Positions 28,659 to 36,746 of a stretch of 64,000 nt of DNA are shown piece by piece. The stretch is taken from contig NC_003552.1 in NCBI RefSeq assembly GCF_000007345.1, positions 5,580,001 to 5,644,000 on the forward strand. The letters are read 5' to 3'. The DNA comes from Methanosarcina acetivorans C2A (GTDB taxonomy: Archaea > Halobacteriota > Methanosarcinia > Methanosarcinales > Methanosarcinaceae). A program made the position numbers and the translations under genes. How positions within the stretch are numbered: the stretch's first letter is position 1; each line of letters starts with the position of its first letter. The notes beneath the pieces were generated by a model. It ran no database searches. It was not told where the DNA came from and worked only from the letters and a program-made list of their open reading frames with translations.

Positions 28659-29945
28659 TTATTTCTCCAGCCACTTCCCGAGAGCAGCTTCAAGTTCTTT
28701 GTGGTCCTTTGCATAGTCCTGCAGGCTGATGCCTTCAAGGCTTGCTTCAAGGGCCTGCCTGCAGGCAGCGGCTCCGGCTGCCGTGCCCATCGGGTGAGCA
28801 TGGATTCCTCCGCCGAACTGCATAATGACTTCTTTTCCGAAAATAGAGTAAAGGTCAGGGATCATTGTAGGGGCAAGCCCTCCGGATGCTACCGGAAACA
28901 TCGGTTTTAGCCCTCCCCAGTCCTGGGCAAGGACATGCTGTTCTGGATCTGCGGGTACGGTATCGAGCACGCATTCGTCCCTGATCGAAAGGACTTCGTC
29001 CTTATCCCCGTGCATCTTCCCGACCACGGTACCGATATGGAGCTGGTCAAGCCCGATCAGCCGGCAGAGTTTGGCTACGAGCAGCATACTGACCCCATGC
29101 CTTGGGTTCCTTGTGAATGCCGAATGCATGCAACGGTGGGCGTGGAGCGCCAGGCCTTCATCTGCGGCTGCTTCCCGGAGGGTCTGGAGGGCTGTCCAAC
29201 CCGTAGGCACGATGTCGATCATGGCGTAACTTGCCCCGAGGTCCTTTAGCACGTGCAGACGCCGGATCATTTCCTCGCAGGTAGGAGCCGTGATATTGCA
29301 CAGGTACATTTTCCGCTCCCCTGTTTCAGCTTCCGCTTTTTCCGCAATTTTCAGGGTGAGTTCCGCCCTCTTTTCAAACCCGTTGAACTTCTGGTCAGTC
29401 AGGTTCTCGTCGTCCTTTACAAGGTCGCAGCCCCCGGCAAAAGCATTGTATGCAACTTCAGCATGCATTTCCGAGGTCAGACCGACCTTAGGCTTGACGA
29501 TTGTCCCGACAAGGGGCCTGTCTTTAACCCCCACGATATCCCGAACTCCGGGAAGCCCGAAGTTTGGGCCCTCAAACTCCCGGAGCATGGATTTAGGGAA
29601 GGTGATATCCTGAAGACGCAGGTTGTCCACAATCTTCATGCTGAAAATGTTGCCTGCCACCGCGCTCAGAACCTGGGGGACGGATCCGAGTTCGAAGAGA
29701 TCCTCGGAATAAGCCACCCGAACAGTTTGGGTATCCGCATCCAGGTAAAAGACGTGAGGTTTCAACCTGGCTGCAAGCTCGGGGCTAAGAGTGGAAATTT
29801 CAGTCCAGGAATCGATGGAGCTTTCCCCTGCCATATGGGTGGAAGCTTCCTCAAAACTGATTCCTGCTGCCGGTTCAATATGGAATTCACAGATCAGGTC
29901 CGTGTCTTTCGGGCTGTAGCCCGGGTCTACGTAGTCCCTGCGCAT
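28659..29945 (-). CDS. rbcL: Ribulose bisphosphate carboxylase, form III large subunit
   Basis: 428 aa from ATG 29945, with AAGGAGATT 6 nt upstream; the frame is open far upstream but that part is low-complexity. Starts MRRDYVDPGYSPKDTDLICE. Catalytic motifs: VGTIVKPKVGLTSE with the loop lysine, GGCDLVKDDENLTDQKFN with the lysine that is carbamylated, HAHRCMHSAFTRNP, and a C-terminal FGGGIHAHPMGTAAGA. Archaeal form III enzymes act in AMP/nucleoside salvage, converting ribulose 1,5-bisphosphate and CO2 into two 3-phosphoglycerate molecules, not in a Calvin cycle. It is separated from sua5 by about 136 nt. Confidence 0.97.
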   Translation of the reverse strand: MRRDYVDPGYSPKDTDLICEFHIEPAAGISFEEASTHMAGESSIDSWTEISTLSPELAARLKPHVFYLDADTQTVRVAYSEDLFELGSVPQVLSAVAGNIFSMKIVDNLRLQDITFPKSMLREFEGPNFGLPGVRDIVGVKDRPLVGTIVKPKVGLTSEMHAEVAYNAFAGGCDLVKDDENLTDQKFNGFEKRAELTLKIAEKAEAETGERKMYLCNITAPTCEEMIRRLHVLKDLGASYAMIDIVPTGWTALQTLREAAADEGLALHAHRCMHSAFTRNPRHGVSMLLVAKLCRLIGLDQLHIGTVVGKMHGDKDEVLSIRDECVLDTVPADPEQHVLAQDWGGLKPMFPVASGGLAPTMIPDLYSIFGKEVIMQFGGGIHAHPMGTAAGAAACRQALEASLEGISLQDYAKDHKELEAALGKWLEK

Positions 29946-29958
29946 CTTTAATCTCCTT

Positions 29959-30007
29959 GTTTGTATAGAGTAAATTCTTTTCCTTCTCTTTGTTTGTATA
30001 GAGTAAA
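29959..30007 (-). repeat. Two 16-bp direct repeats in the rbcL leader, 33 bp apart
   Basis: GTTTGTATAGAGTAAA at 29959-29974 and again at 29992-30007 (plus strand). In the coding orientation each TTTACTCTATACAAAC is followed by an A/G-rich piece; the copy nearer the gene ends with the real ribosome site AAGGAG, the other with AAAGAGAAGG. It looks like a 33-bp tandem duplication of the leader. Confidence 0.8.
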
Positions 30008-30116
30008 CTTTTCTCCTATATGATAAAAATGAAGTTCTGGTTGAAGGAAGTACCTGAACATAAATAAAAATTTGTTCATTTGAAAGCTTTGGAAGCAGGG
30101 TAGAAGTGCAAGAAGA

Positions 30117-30227
30117 AGGAGAAGAACAGGAAAGAGAAGAGAAGGAGAGAAAAAGGAGAAGAACAGGAAAGAGAAGAAAAAGAGAGAGAAAGAAGAAGAA
30201 CAGGAAAAAGAATGAAGAAGAGAGAAA
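30117..30227. repeat. Three 37-bp tandem repeats, almost pure purine on the plus strand
   Basis: Units start at 30117, 30154 and 30191. The first two begin AGGAGAAGAACAGGAAAGAG and the third AGAAGAAGAACAGGAAAAAG; each has one C. The purine-rich tract as a whole runs about 30110-30254 with five pyrimidines. It lies between rbcL and the COG0523 gene and is probably in the upstream region of rbcL. Confidence 0.85.
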
Positions 30228-30283
30228 AAGATAGAAGGAGAGAAGGGAAAAAAATGTTATCCAACCACGAAAAGTTACAACAC

Positions 30284-31435
30284 TCAATGTTCGTGAGAAC
30301 TGGCAGCTGCATGCCAGACTTTTTTGATTTCCGTCTGCCCCTTTTCAAACTGCTCGGCTACAGCTTCATTGATGGCTTCACTCAGCGCTTTCTGGGATAC
30401 ATCCGTAATAGCGGAAAAAACCTTCATTTTCGAACCTGTATCACTTCCCCTTTTGAAGATCTCAATTTCAGGACTTGAGGAAGCAGAAGTCACACTGCCC
30501 CGGATAAGGGTGTCCAGGTGGCTGAAGGAAAGCTTTATGTGGCCCGTGAAGTCAGGGTTCAGGCTCCGGGTTCTGCTTTTTATACTTTCAAGAAGCTCCG
30601 TGGAGACAAATATCGCATCATCGAGGGTCATGCTATCGGAAAAAACTTCAAATTCCGAGGAATATGCCGAAACTCCGGACATTGCAACCGAGTTTCTCCC
30701 TTCCAGGGGTATTTTTTCGCCTACCTGTACCCTGCAGGCTACTGGAATCCTGTCGTACGGAGGAGTTCTTTCCGATGCAGAACTTTCCATTTGACCTCTT
30801 TTACTACTTTTGGAGATCGTAGATTTTTTGATGTTTCCGGTATTCCCCCCAAACAGTATTTCTACGAGCTCTTCTATCTCTCCATCTTCCCTGGCAGAAA
30901 AATGAATTATCCGGGCTTTTGGGTTCATTTTGCGCAGGAAAACACAGATTTCCAGAAGGCTCACCCGGTCTATGAGGTCGACCTTGTTGATACAGAGCAC
31001 TTCCGCATCCTCAATCTGGTATTTTATGAAATTCTGGAGGCTTTCTTCAGGCTTAAACCGGCTCGCATCAAGGATGTTCACTATGGGTGCCATGGAAATC
31101 CCCGGAATATTCATAGCTAAAATATTATCTTTTATCTGTTTCGGGAAAGCAATTCCCGTGGGCTCGATAATCACCGTTTCCGGACGGTAGTCTTGCATCA
31201 GGGATCTCAGGGTTTGTTCCAGGCTGATCCGAAGAGTACAGCAGATGCAGCCACTGGTGATCTCCCGGGTTTCTACCCCTCCGGCCGAAACCGTATCCCC
31301 ATCAATCCCGATTTCTCCGATTTCATTCACAATTACCGCCGTTTTTTCACCCTTTATTCCAGGAGTCTCCACGAGTTTCCTGATAGTTGTGGTTTTTCCG
31401 CTTCCAAGGAAGCCTCCCAGTATTATACATCTCAT
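30284..31435 (-). CDS. COG0523-type metallochaperone GTPase (CobW/YjiA family)
   Basis: 383 aa from ATG 31435. G1 loop GFLGSGKTTTIRKLVE, then VNEIGEIGIDGD, a CxCC metal site in SGCICCTLRISLE, VIIEPTGIAFP as the DxxG-like switch region and NKVDL as the guanine-specificity motif. The C-terminal domain ends HAAASSHEH, a His-rich tail common in the family. These GTPases deliver or guard metal ions such as zinc, cobalt or iron for enzymes. It lies upstream of rbcL on the same strand but 330 nt away, and near the corrinoid methyltransferase genes, so cobalt or zinc handling for those proteins is one possibility. The metal is not shown by sequence. Confidence 0.9.
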   Translation of the reverse strand: MRCIILGGFLGSGKTTTIRKLVETPGIKGEKTAVIVNEIGEIGIDGDTVSAGGVETREITSGCICCTLRISLEQTLRSLMQDYRPETVIIEPTGIAFPKQIKDNILAMNIPGISMAPIVNILDASRFKPEESLQNFIKYQIEDAEVLCINKVDLIDRVSLLEICVFLRKMNPKARIIHFSAREDGEIEELVEILFGGNTGNIKKSTISKSSKRGQMESSASERTPPYDRIPVACRVQVGEKIPLEGRNSVAMSGVSAYSSEFEVFSDSMTLDDAIFVSTELLESIKSRTRSLNPDFTGHIKLSFSHLDTLIRGSVTSASSSPEIEIFKRGSDTGSKMKVFSAITDVSQKALSEAINEAVAEQFEKGQTEIKKVWHAAASSHEH

Positions 31436-31613
31436 GTTCGCACAACCCTTTTCCTCGTTTCCTCTTTTACGCATAATAAGTATTGATAAAAAATCAATTG
31501 AAATTGACGATCAGGACTTCACGTACAGTAATTATAGCAACATATCTAGCAACATATAATAGAGTGGAAAATTCAAACCTCTGAAAAAATTCAGATGAGG
31601 AGATTCAGATGAG

Positions 31614-31810
31614 GAGAAGGTAAAGCCTCCAAACCCGTAAAAATGGCAAATACGGGTTTGAAGGGTACCACTCCCTGGTTCAGAAGGTGACGCCCTCTTA
31701 GCCTGGAGGTTACTGGGGCCCGGGCATCGAGTCCTATCTTTCGTTTTTGGCTATTGGTCCCGGTTTTTCGGACTGCTTTAAAAGCCCGTTAAAATGGCAA
31801 ATGCGAACTT
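31614..31810. ncRNA. GC-richer structured intergenic element
   Basis: In an AT-rich gap, 31614-31760 is GC-rich and holds a strong stem, CAAACCCGTA (about 31628-31637) against TACGGGTTTG about 11 nt later, extendable by CCTC/AAGG arms. A related stretch with AAAATGGCAAAT recurs about 150 bp on (31790), so the element is bounded by short direct repeats. No plausible protein is encoded on the plus strand. It may be a structured RNA or a dispersed genomic repeat; I cannot tell which. Confidence 0.4.
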
Positions 31811-32117
31811 TTCGCAGGTATCCTACCGGGAATTTTCTTTCTGAAATACAGACTCCATGTTTCCCTATGCACTGGAAAAGAAATATTAGTGCATAGAGAG
31901 GGGATTGGACGCTGAAGATTTTTCGAGGGATACATATGATAACAGTACCCTGAGAAAGGGAAAAAGTACTGTATCAATTTGATTTAGTTTATTGGAAATT
32001 TATCGGTCTGTTTAACTATTAGTATGGCCCCTATCCGCAAATCGCTGTTGAAGTTTTAGCGACAGAGGTTTCCGGTTTACGCAGGCAGGTGACTCAGGGA
32101 AGTCTCAGAGAACCGAA

Positions 32118-32507
32118 TCAAAATTCACTGATAATTTTCCTGAGCAGCATCTGCAGGTACGAAAATCCGGAAGCCAGCCTTTTCAAGGAAATTTTCTTTT
32201 CCTTATCGTTTTCATATATTTCTGCGAGAGCGGAATAAGTCATTCCCGCCTGGAAAGACGGCTTCCCGACTTTCGACGAAATATCCGTTTGCAGGGATCC
32301 TAGCTTTCCCATGCTTGAGGAACATGCCGTTTTCAGAGGGCTTCCGCAGATTTCATACCCCGGCAGGTAAAGCTCAAGAACCGAGTATCTGAAAGAAAAA
32401 CATTCTGAAGAGCAGTTGAAACCACGGTCATATGCCCCGAAAATGTTCCTCGAAACAGTTGTTGAGATCTTATTTTTTCCTGTTCGGGACTTTCCCGAAG
32501 TTTTCAT
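32118..32507 (-). CDS. Hypothetical protein, 129 aa
   Basis: ATG at 32507 with AGGTGGAAATGA upstream, which is a good ribosome site, and a TATA-like AATATATT close above. The protein has a basic N-terminus (MKTSGKSRTGKNKISTTVS), several Cys/Ser-rich stretches (NCSSECFSF, TACSSSMG) and a helical, charged C-terminus. No homologue is recognised. It may be a small lineage-specific gene; the tandem repeats just upstream argue that the area is changing fast. Confidence 0.45.
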   Translation of the reverse strand: MKTSGKSRTGKNKISTTVSRNIFGAYDRGFNCSSECFSFRYSVLELYLPGYEICGSPLKTACSSSMGKLGSLQTDISSKVGKPSFQAGMTYSALAEIYENDKEKKISLKRLASGFSYLQMLLRKIISEF

Positions 32508-32590
32508 TCATTTCCACCTCTCAACATCAATATATTATGATATAGGACTCTCCACTGATGTATAGGGTAATGGCGTTCCAGTGATCTTTT

Positions 32591-32754
32591 TGTAGGGCCG
32601 TTTTGCAGGTTCGCTTTGCACATTCGTATCACAGGGTCGTTTTGCAGGAGCGTTTTGTAGGGTCGTTTTGCAGGGTCGTTTTGCACATTCGTTTTGTAGG
32701 TCGTTTTGAAGGGTCGTTTTGCACATTCGTTTTGTAGGTCGTTTTGAAGGGTCC
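32591..32754. repeat. Tandem array of GGGTCGTTTTGCA-type units with two exact 38-bp copies
   Basis: A unit of about 15 bp, GGGTCGTTTTGCA plus two variable bases, repeats with decay through the region. Within it, 32673-32710 and 32711-32748 are identical 38-bp copies. Some units carry CACATTC. It lies upstream of the 129-aa hypothetical gene. There are no unique spacers, so it is not a CRISPR array. Confidence 0.9.
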
Positions 32755-32889
32755 GCTAGCACTTTCAGGAAGATTTTCCTGAAAGGGAGTTTCCTTACAG
32801 TTCAGTGAAGAGGCCGGATTATTCTGAAATTGGTTTTTCTGAAATACAAACCGGATTTTATGCAAGTAGCAGATTCTTTTGTGGAGGTA

Positions 32890-32913
32890 GGGACAGCCCC
32901 TGTGGGCTATCCC
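32890..32913. terminator. Hairpin downstream of mtsH
   Basis: GGGACAGCCC, loop CTGT, GGGCTATCCC: a 10-bp stem with one mismatch-type pair. On the plus strand GTTTTG and later TTTTTTT follow it; on the minus strand it lies about 55 nt after the mtsH stop. It is the likely 3' end of mtsH RNA, though a T-run right after the stem is missing on that strand. Confidence 0.5.
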
Positions 32914-32968
32914 GTTTTGTGTGGATTTTTTTAGGAAGCTTTTATTGGAAAAAGAAGATAGAATTTGT

Positions 32969-34909
32969 TTATCCTATCATCTTCTGGAGTTCTGGTCCGA
33001 GCTCCTTTACCACATCAACCATTGCTTTTGAGGTGTCAAGAGGTGCACCTGGCGGGATTTCACAGCCCGTGGACATTACGTACTTAGACTGGAAACCGTT
33101 CTCTTTAAGGGCCTGGATAGCGCCTCTCAGGTTGCTTTCCGTGTCATTTCTGATTTTCTGGATGCCTTCCGGCGAGTTGTCCAAGAACTGGATCGGGTCC
33201 ACTTCACCCATCATGCAGCAGGTTTTCCCGTACTTCGGGATGAGTTCGTCGTAACTGTAGGAACCCTTGCCCTTCCCGGAGGGATAGTAGGCATAGCTGT
33301 AAAGGGCTGTCCCGAACTTCGAAATCTGGATATCATAGTGGACAGCGTCGGCACAGTTGTGGATGATATAAGGCTGGTTGTATTCCTTGAAGACCGGGAC
33401 GTGCTTGTTGTACACGAACTGTCCGTCGAATTTCCAGTAGTCGTCCTGTCCCATGATGACATTGTTGGACCAGAGGTTGTCGATACAGAGGGCATCACAG
33501 GCGTCTTCCTCAAAGAAAGCCCTGGAAACCTCGGCGACGTAGTCTGCACATTTGTCCACGGCTTTGAGTACGACATCGGGGTTGGTGTTCATATCCCCGA
33601 GCACCCGGCTTGCGCCCATGAGCTGGGTCAGGGTAAGGAGGGGGCCTTCATGGAAACCCACCATCGGAGTTGCCAGTTCGCTGTTCAGTTTGGCTTTTGC
33701 AAGTTTTGTTGCTTTAATCAGTTCATAAGCCCTGGTCCCTTCCTTAACTTCGGGAACCTCGATCTTTTCATAGTCTTCGAGGTGACCCTCGGAGGAAGGA
33801 GTGTCTTCTTCAGGGAACTTAACCCCGCAGCCCAGATCTGCCGAAGTAATGGAAAGGTCGATCAGCCCGACGAACATATCGAGGTCAAGGTACTTCGACC
33901 CCAGGTAAGCGCTCTGGACAAAAGCATCCTCGTTTGTGGCATACTCTTTGTAGGTCACAGGAGCAAACTTCCTCAGGACTCCGCAGGCCAGAGGATAGAC
34001 AGGCAGGCGGTCGACCTTCTTGTCGGACATGGCAGAAACTGTCCTGTCCGCATGGGTCATGCTTTCCTTTGTCTTTACGCCCACGCTCTCAAACTCTTCG
34101 ATAATTGCCTTTGCAGTCTCAAGCCCGATATCCACGGCTTCAACCGTGCCCTTCTTAGCCAGCTCTTCCTTATATTTTACTTTGTTCAGGCTGATCTGTT
34201 TCTCACTCCACCTGAGATCAGCATCCGGAAGTTCGACAATAGCTCCTTTTAACCACTCGGTAGCTGCACTTGCATCATCCCTGGTTGCGTCAGCCCCTAT
34301 TTTTGCCGCATAGTCCGCATTGATGGGGGCGCCGCCTACCATGACCAGAAGAGAATCTCTTAACCCTTCTTCTTTGAGCTGTTCAATGACCTTTTCCATA
34401 CCCGGCATGGTTGTTGTCATGAGGGTGCTCATGGAAATAGCATCGGCTTTCTGGTCCCTTGCGCTGCTTACAAAACTGCTGAGAGGCACGTCCGATCCCA
34501 GGTCAATCATGTCAAAACCGGCTGCGGTCATCATGGTTTTAACAAGATTCTTGCCGATGTCGTGCACATCACCTTCGACGGTCCCGATAATGATCTTGGA
34601 AGGCTTGTTCGTGGAATCGCTCTTCAGGTAGGGGGAGAGGATATCCAGCCCTTCGTACATCGCACCTGCGGAAACCATCAGGTTCGGGACGAAGGCTTTC
34701 CCATTCTCATACATGTCACTTACAATGGACATGCCTTTGGTAAGCCCTTCAACAATTGCGGTATAGGGGTCGATGTTAAGCTCAAGTACCCTGTTTGCAA
34801 GTTCTTCTATGATCTCATCGTCTCCATCAACAACCGCTTCGGCCATCTGTCTGAATAGCTCTTCCTCGGAGATAGCGTCCGCTCCTTGATTTTCATTTTC
34901 AATTGCCAT
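32969..34909 (-). CDS. mtsH: Fused corrinoid protein/methyltransferase, methylthiol:coenzyme M methyltransferase
   Basis: 646 aa from ATG 34909 (GGAGGTTTAAT upstream). Residues about 15-235 are a corrinoid-binding domain with GTVEGDVHDIGKNLVK; His116 of DxHxxG is the lower cobalt ligand, and SMSTLMTTTM and GGAPIN are the other cobalamin contacts. Residues about 280-646 form an MtbA/MtaA-type TIM-barrel with zinc ligands His516, Cys518 and Cys615 (HNC and TGCEIPPGAP). The fusion is diagnostic of the MtsD/MtsF/MtsH group, which transfers methyl from dimethylsulfide or methanethiol-type compounds to coenzyme M. Gene order beside msmS and msrG points to MtsH. An element at 35085-35114 is the probable promoter. 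Confidence 0.9.
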   Translation of the reverse strand: MAIENENQGADAISEEELFRQMAEAVVDGDDEIIEELANRVLELNIDPYTAIVEGLTKGMSIVSDMYENGKAFVPNLMVSAGAMYEGLDILSPYLKSDSTNKPSKIIIGTVEGDVHDIGKNLVKTMMTAAGFDMIDLGSDVPLSSFVSSARDQKADAISMSTLMTTTMPGMEKVIEQLKEEGLRDSLLVMVGGAPINADYAAKIGADATRDDASAATEWLKGAIVELPDADLRWSEKQISLNKVKYKEELAKKGTVEAVDIGLETAKAIIEEFESVGVKTKESMTHADRTVSAMSDKKVDRLPVYPLACGVLRKFAPVTYKEYATNEDAFVQSAYLGSKYLDLDMFVGLIDLSITSADLGCGVKFPEEDTPSSEGHLEDYEKIEVPEVKEGTRAYELIKATKLAKAKLNSELATPMVGFHEGPLLTLTQLMGASRVLGDMNTNPDVVLKAVDKCADYVAEVSRAFFEEDACDALCIDNLWSNNVIMGQDDYWKFDGQFVYNKHVPVFKEYNQPYIIHNCADAVHYDIQISKFGTALYSYAYYPSGKGKGSYSYDELIPKYGKTCCMMGEVDPIQFLDNSPEGIQKIRNDTESNLRGAIQALKENGFQSKYVMSTGCEIPPGAPLDTSKAMVDVVKELGPELQKMIG

Positions 34910-35560
34910 ATTAAACCTCCTATATTCAGGAAAAACGGGCTTCTCATAAGTCTTCAGGCAAAAATGCCTTTCAAAGCCACCTGTTTGCGCCCGTCAAAAA
35001 AGTCTGAGATTCCTTCAGACATTACGGTTAACAGTAACACAGATTCTGTAAAACCGCACTTGCAATATTTAATATACACTGGCTAATATATAGCATAACC
35101 GATAGCGTTTTTCCTCATATATCTGATTTTCTCGGGCCTTTTGATAAGAACTTATTTCCCAATATTTTCGAAGCTTTTGATGTTAACAGGACTTCGAGGA
35201 TTCAAGGAGGTTTTGATATTGAAAGCACCCCTGAATAGCTCCAGACCCCTGACCTCGACAGGACCATGAATAAAGGAAGAAACCCGAAGATTATCAAACG
35301 CTTTGATAATATCAATGCCCTATTTCAGGAGCATAATGTTCTCAAAAACCTCAAAAACCTCAAAAACTACAGGAAAAATCCAGCTCTCTCAAAAAGGGAA
35401 AATAACCGACAAAGAGGATATTGTGGCAATGAGATTATTTGAGTGAAAAATTAAATAGAAAATTCAATGGGAAATTCAATGGAAATTAAATGGAAAATTA
35501 AATGAGAAATTCAATTCAGGTTAAGCAATTAAATTCAGATTATAAAAAAGGGCTTAAAGT
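34910..35560. other. 651-bp gap upstream of mtsH with AT-rich short repeats
   Basis: Holds the mtsH leader (about 150 nt) and promoter. Further up there are degenerate direct repeats: CTCAAAAAC three times at 35341-35370, and AAATTCAATGG/AAATTAAATGG-type units at 35449-35520. No gene is seen. Confidence 0.5.
35085..35114 (-). promoter_or_regulatory. Shared promoter element, mtsH copy
   Basis: In the coding orientation: AAACGCTATCGG, then TTATGCTATATATT. The TATATATT part fits a TATA box and the GC-richer half lies directly upstream where BRE or an activator would bind. The box ends 176 nt before the mtsH ATG, so a long leader is expected. The same sequence recurs upstream of 40642-42606, 42844-44799 and 46276-46458. 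Confidence 0.75.
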
Positions 35561-36667
35561 TTATTTTGAGTATGTTTTCCAGTATTTTGACTCATAACAT
35601 CCAGATTCATAACATTCGGACCTGCAGCCTTCGAAACTGGAAAAAGAGGAAACGTAATACTCATCTCTGGCCTCGACCAGCGCCTTCATATTTTCGAGAG
35701 GGGTAAGAGGAGCAATTCCACAGCTGGGAGCAAGGATATCAACCCCACCTTCCAGGGATTTTCTTGCTTCCGCCTTTACATCTTCAGGGCTGCCGAAAAG
35801 GAGGGTTGAGGAACTGGCAACGTTTCCTATAAGGCAGATCCCTTTTCCGAGGCTTTTCTTTGCACCTTTCAGATCCCAGACTTTTTCTTCGACACTAATG
35901 CCTTCAAAACCACATTCTGAGAGAGTTTCCAGAAAAGGGAAAGCATTCCCGCACATATGCAGTATTTTCATTCCTCTTGCCTTTTTACAAAAACGCCTGT
36001 AAGCAGGTTTTATTAAACGGTCAAAGATATCCAGACTTAAAAGGTCAGGGCCCGATATGCCGTCCGGGACACAGACCGCATCCGCACCTTCCTCAAAAAG
36101 GGCATTTGCATACTCAATGCAGGCTTCAGTATTGATTTCAAGGCATTCCCTGATATAGTCCGGGGATCTTAGAAGCTGTCCCAGGTAGTTATTCGCCCCC
36201 AGGAGCCTGGAACAAAGAGCAGCCGGGCTTTCTATCCCCACGATCAGGGGGAGGGACTCTTCGGTTTTATCTTTCAGGAGAGAGGTTGCTTTCAGGACTG
36301 TCGGGATCCTGCCCATTTCCAGCAAGGAATCCGGAATTTCCGGCAAGTTCCCGGATTTTCCAAGAGGAGGAACCTTTACATAGGGCTGGATCTCCTTTGT
36401 GCCCCTGCTGACCTCGCATCCCATCGCTTCGGAAAGTACCGTTACGCAGTAAGGGTACCTTACAGCCTCCAGCTTAGTAATTTCATGGGCAGCCAAGGAA
36501 AGAGCTGCCATTTTTTCAGGATTGCTGTGGGCTTCAGGCCAGAAAACCCCGCACTTTTCCATGAGAGAAACAGTTCCTGTCTGGGTAACGGAAAGTACCG
36601 GTACCCTATCCGCAGCTTTCCCTTTCAATACACTCAGGAAACGGTCTCTTAAGTTGTAGTCACTCAT
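35561..36667 (-). CDS. MtbA/MtaA-like zinc methyltransferase (uroporphyrinogen decarboxylase fold)
   Basis: 368 aa. N-terminal NLRDRFLSVLKGKAADRVPV is typical of the URO-D methyltransferase family. The zinc site is His237 and Cys239 (LHMCGNAF) plus Cys316 (APSCGIAPLTP), the HxC-Cn-C arrangement that binds coenzyme M thiol. SPAALCSRLLGANNYL and EEGADAVCVPDGISGPDLLS are also conserved. It has no corrinoid domain, so it should work with a separate corrinoid protein. The last 25 residues are an odd Ser/Cys/Tyr-rich tail (CRSECYESGCYESKYW). It lies between mtsH and the msmS-msrG pair; a role in methylated sulfur metabolism is likely but the partner is unproven. Confidence 0.85.
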   Translation of the reverse strand: MSDYNLRDRFLSVLKGKAADRVPVLSVTQTGTVSLMEKCGVFWPEAHSNPEKMAALSLAAHEITKLEAVRYPYCVTVLSEAMGCEVSRGTKEIQPYVKVPPLGKSGNLPEIPDSLLEMGRIPTVLKATSLLKDKTEESLPLIVGIESPAALCSRLLGANNYLGQLLRSPDYIRECLEINTEACIEYANALFEEGADAVCVPDGISGPDLLSLDIFDRLIKPAYRRFCKKARGMKILHMCGNAFPFLETLSECGFEGISVEEKVWDLKGAKKSLGKGICLIGNVASSSTLLFGSPEDVKAEARKSLEGGVDILAPSCGIAPLTPLENMKALVEARDEYYVSSFSSFEGCRSECYESGCYESKYWKTYSK

Positions 36668-36746
36668 GTGTCCCTATAATTTAAGATCTTTATAATTTAA
36701 TTAATTTGATTATTTTTTTAATTGAATTTATGTTTCTAATTTGATT

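Noticed and set aside
30064-30287. N-terminal extension of RbcL through the purine tract
   Set aside because: The frame stays open only because the minus strand is low-complexity pyrimidine; the conserved start MRRDYVDPGY has a good ribosome site at 29945.
32591-32754. Tandem repeats as a CRISPR array
   Set aside because: Units are contiguous with no unique spacers, and no cas genes are nearby. The same applies to the arrays at 30117, 53957 and 63029.
33338-34252. 304-codon plus-strand frame opposite mtsH
   Set aside because: It is a shadow of the mtsH frame with no recognisable domain.
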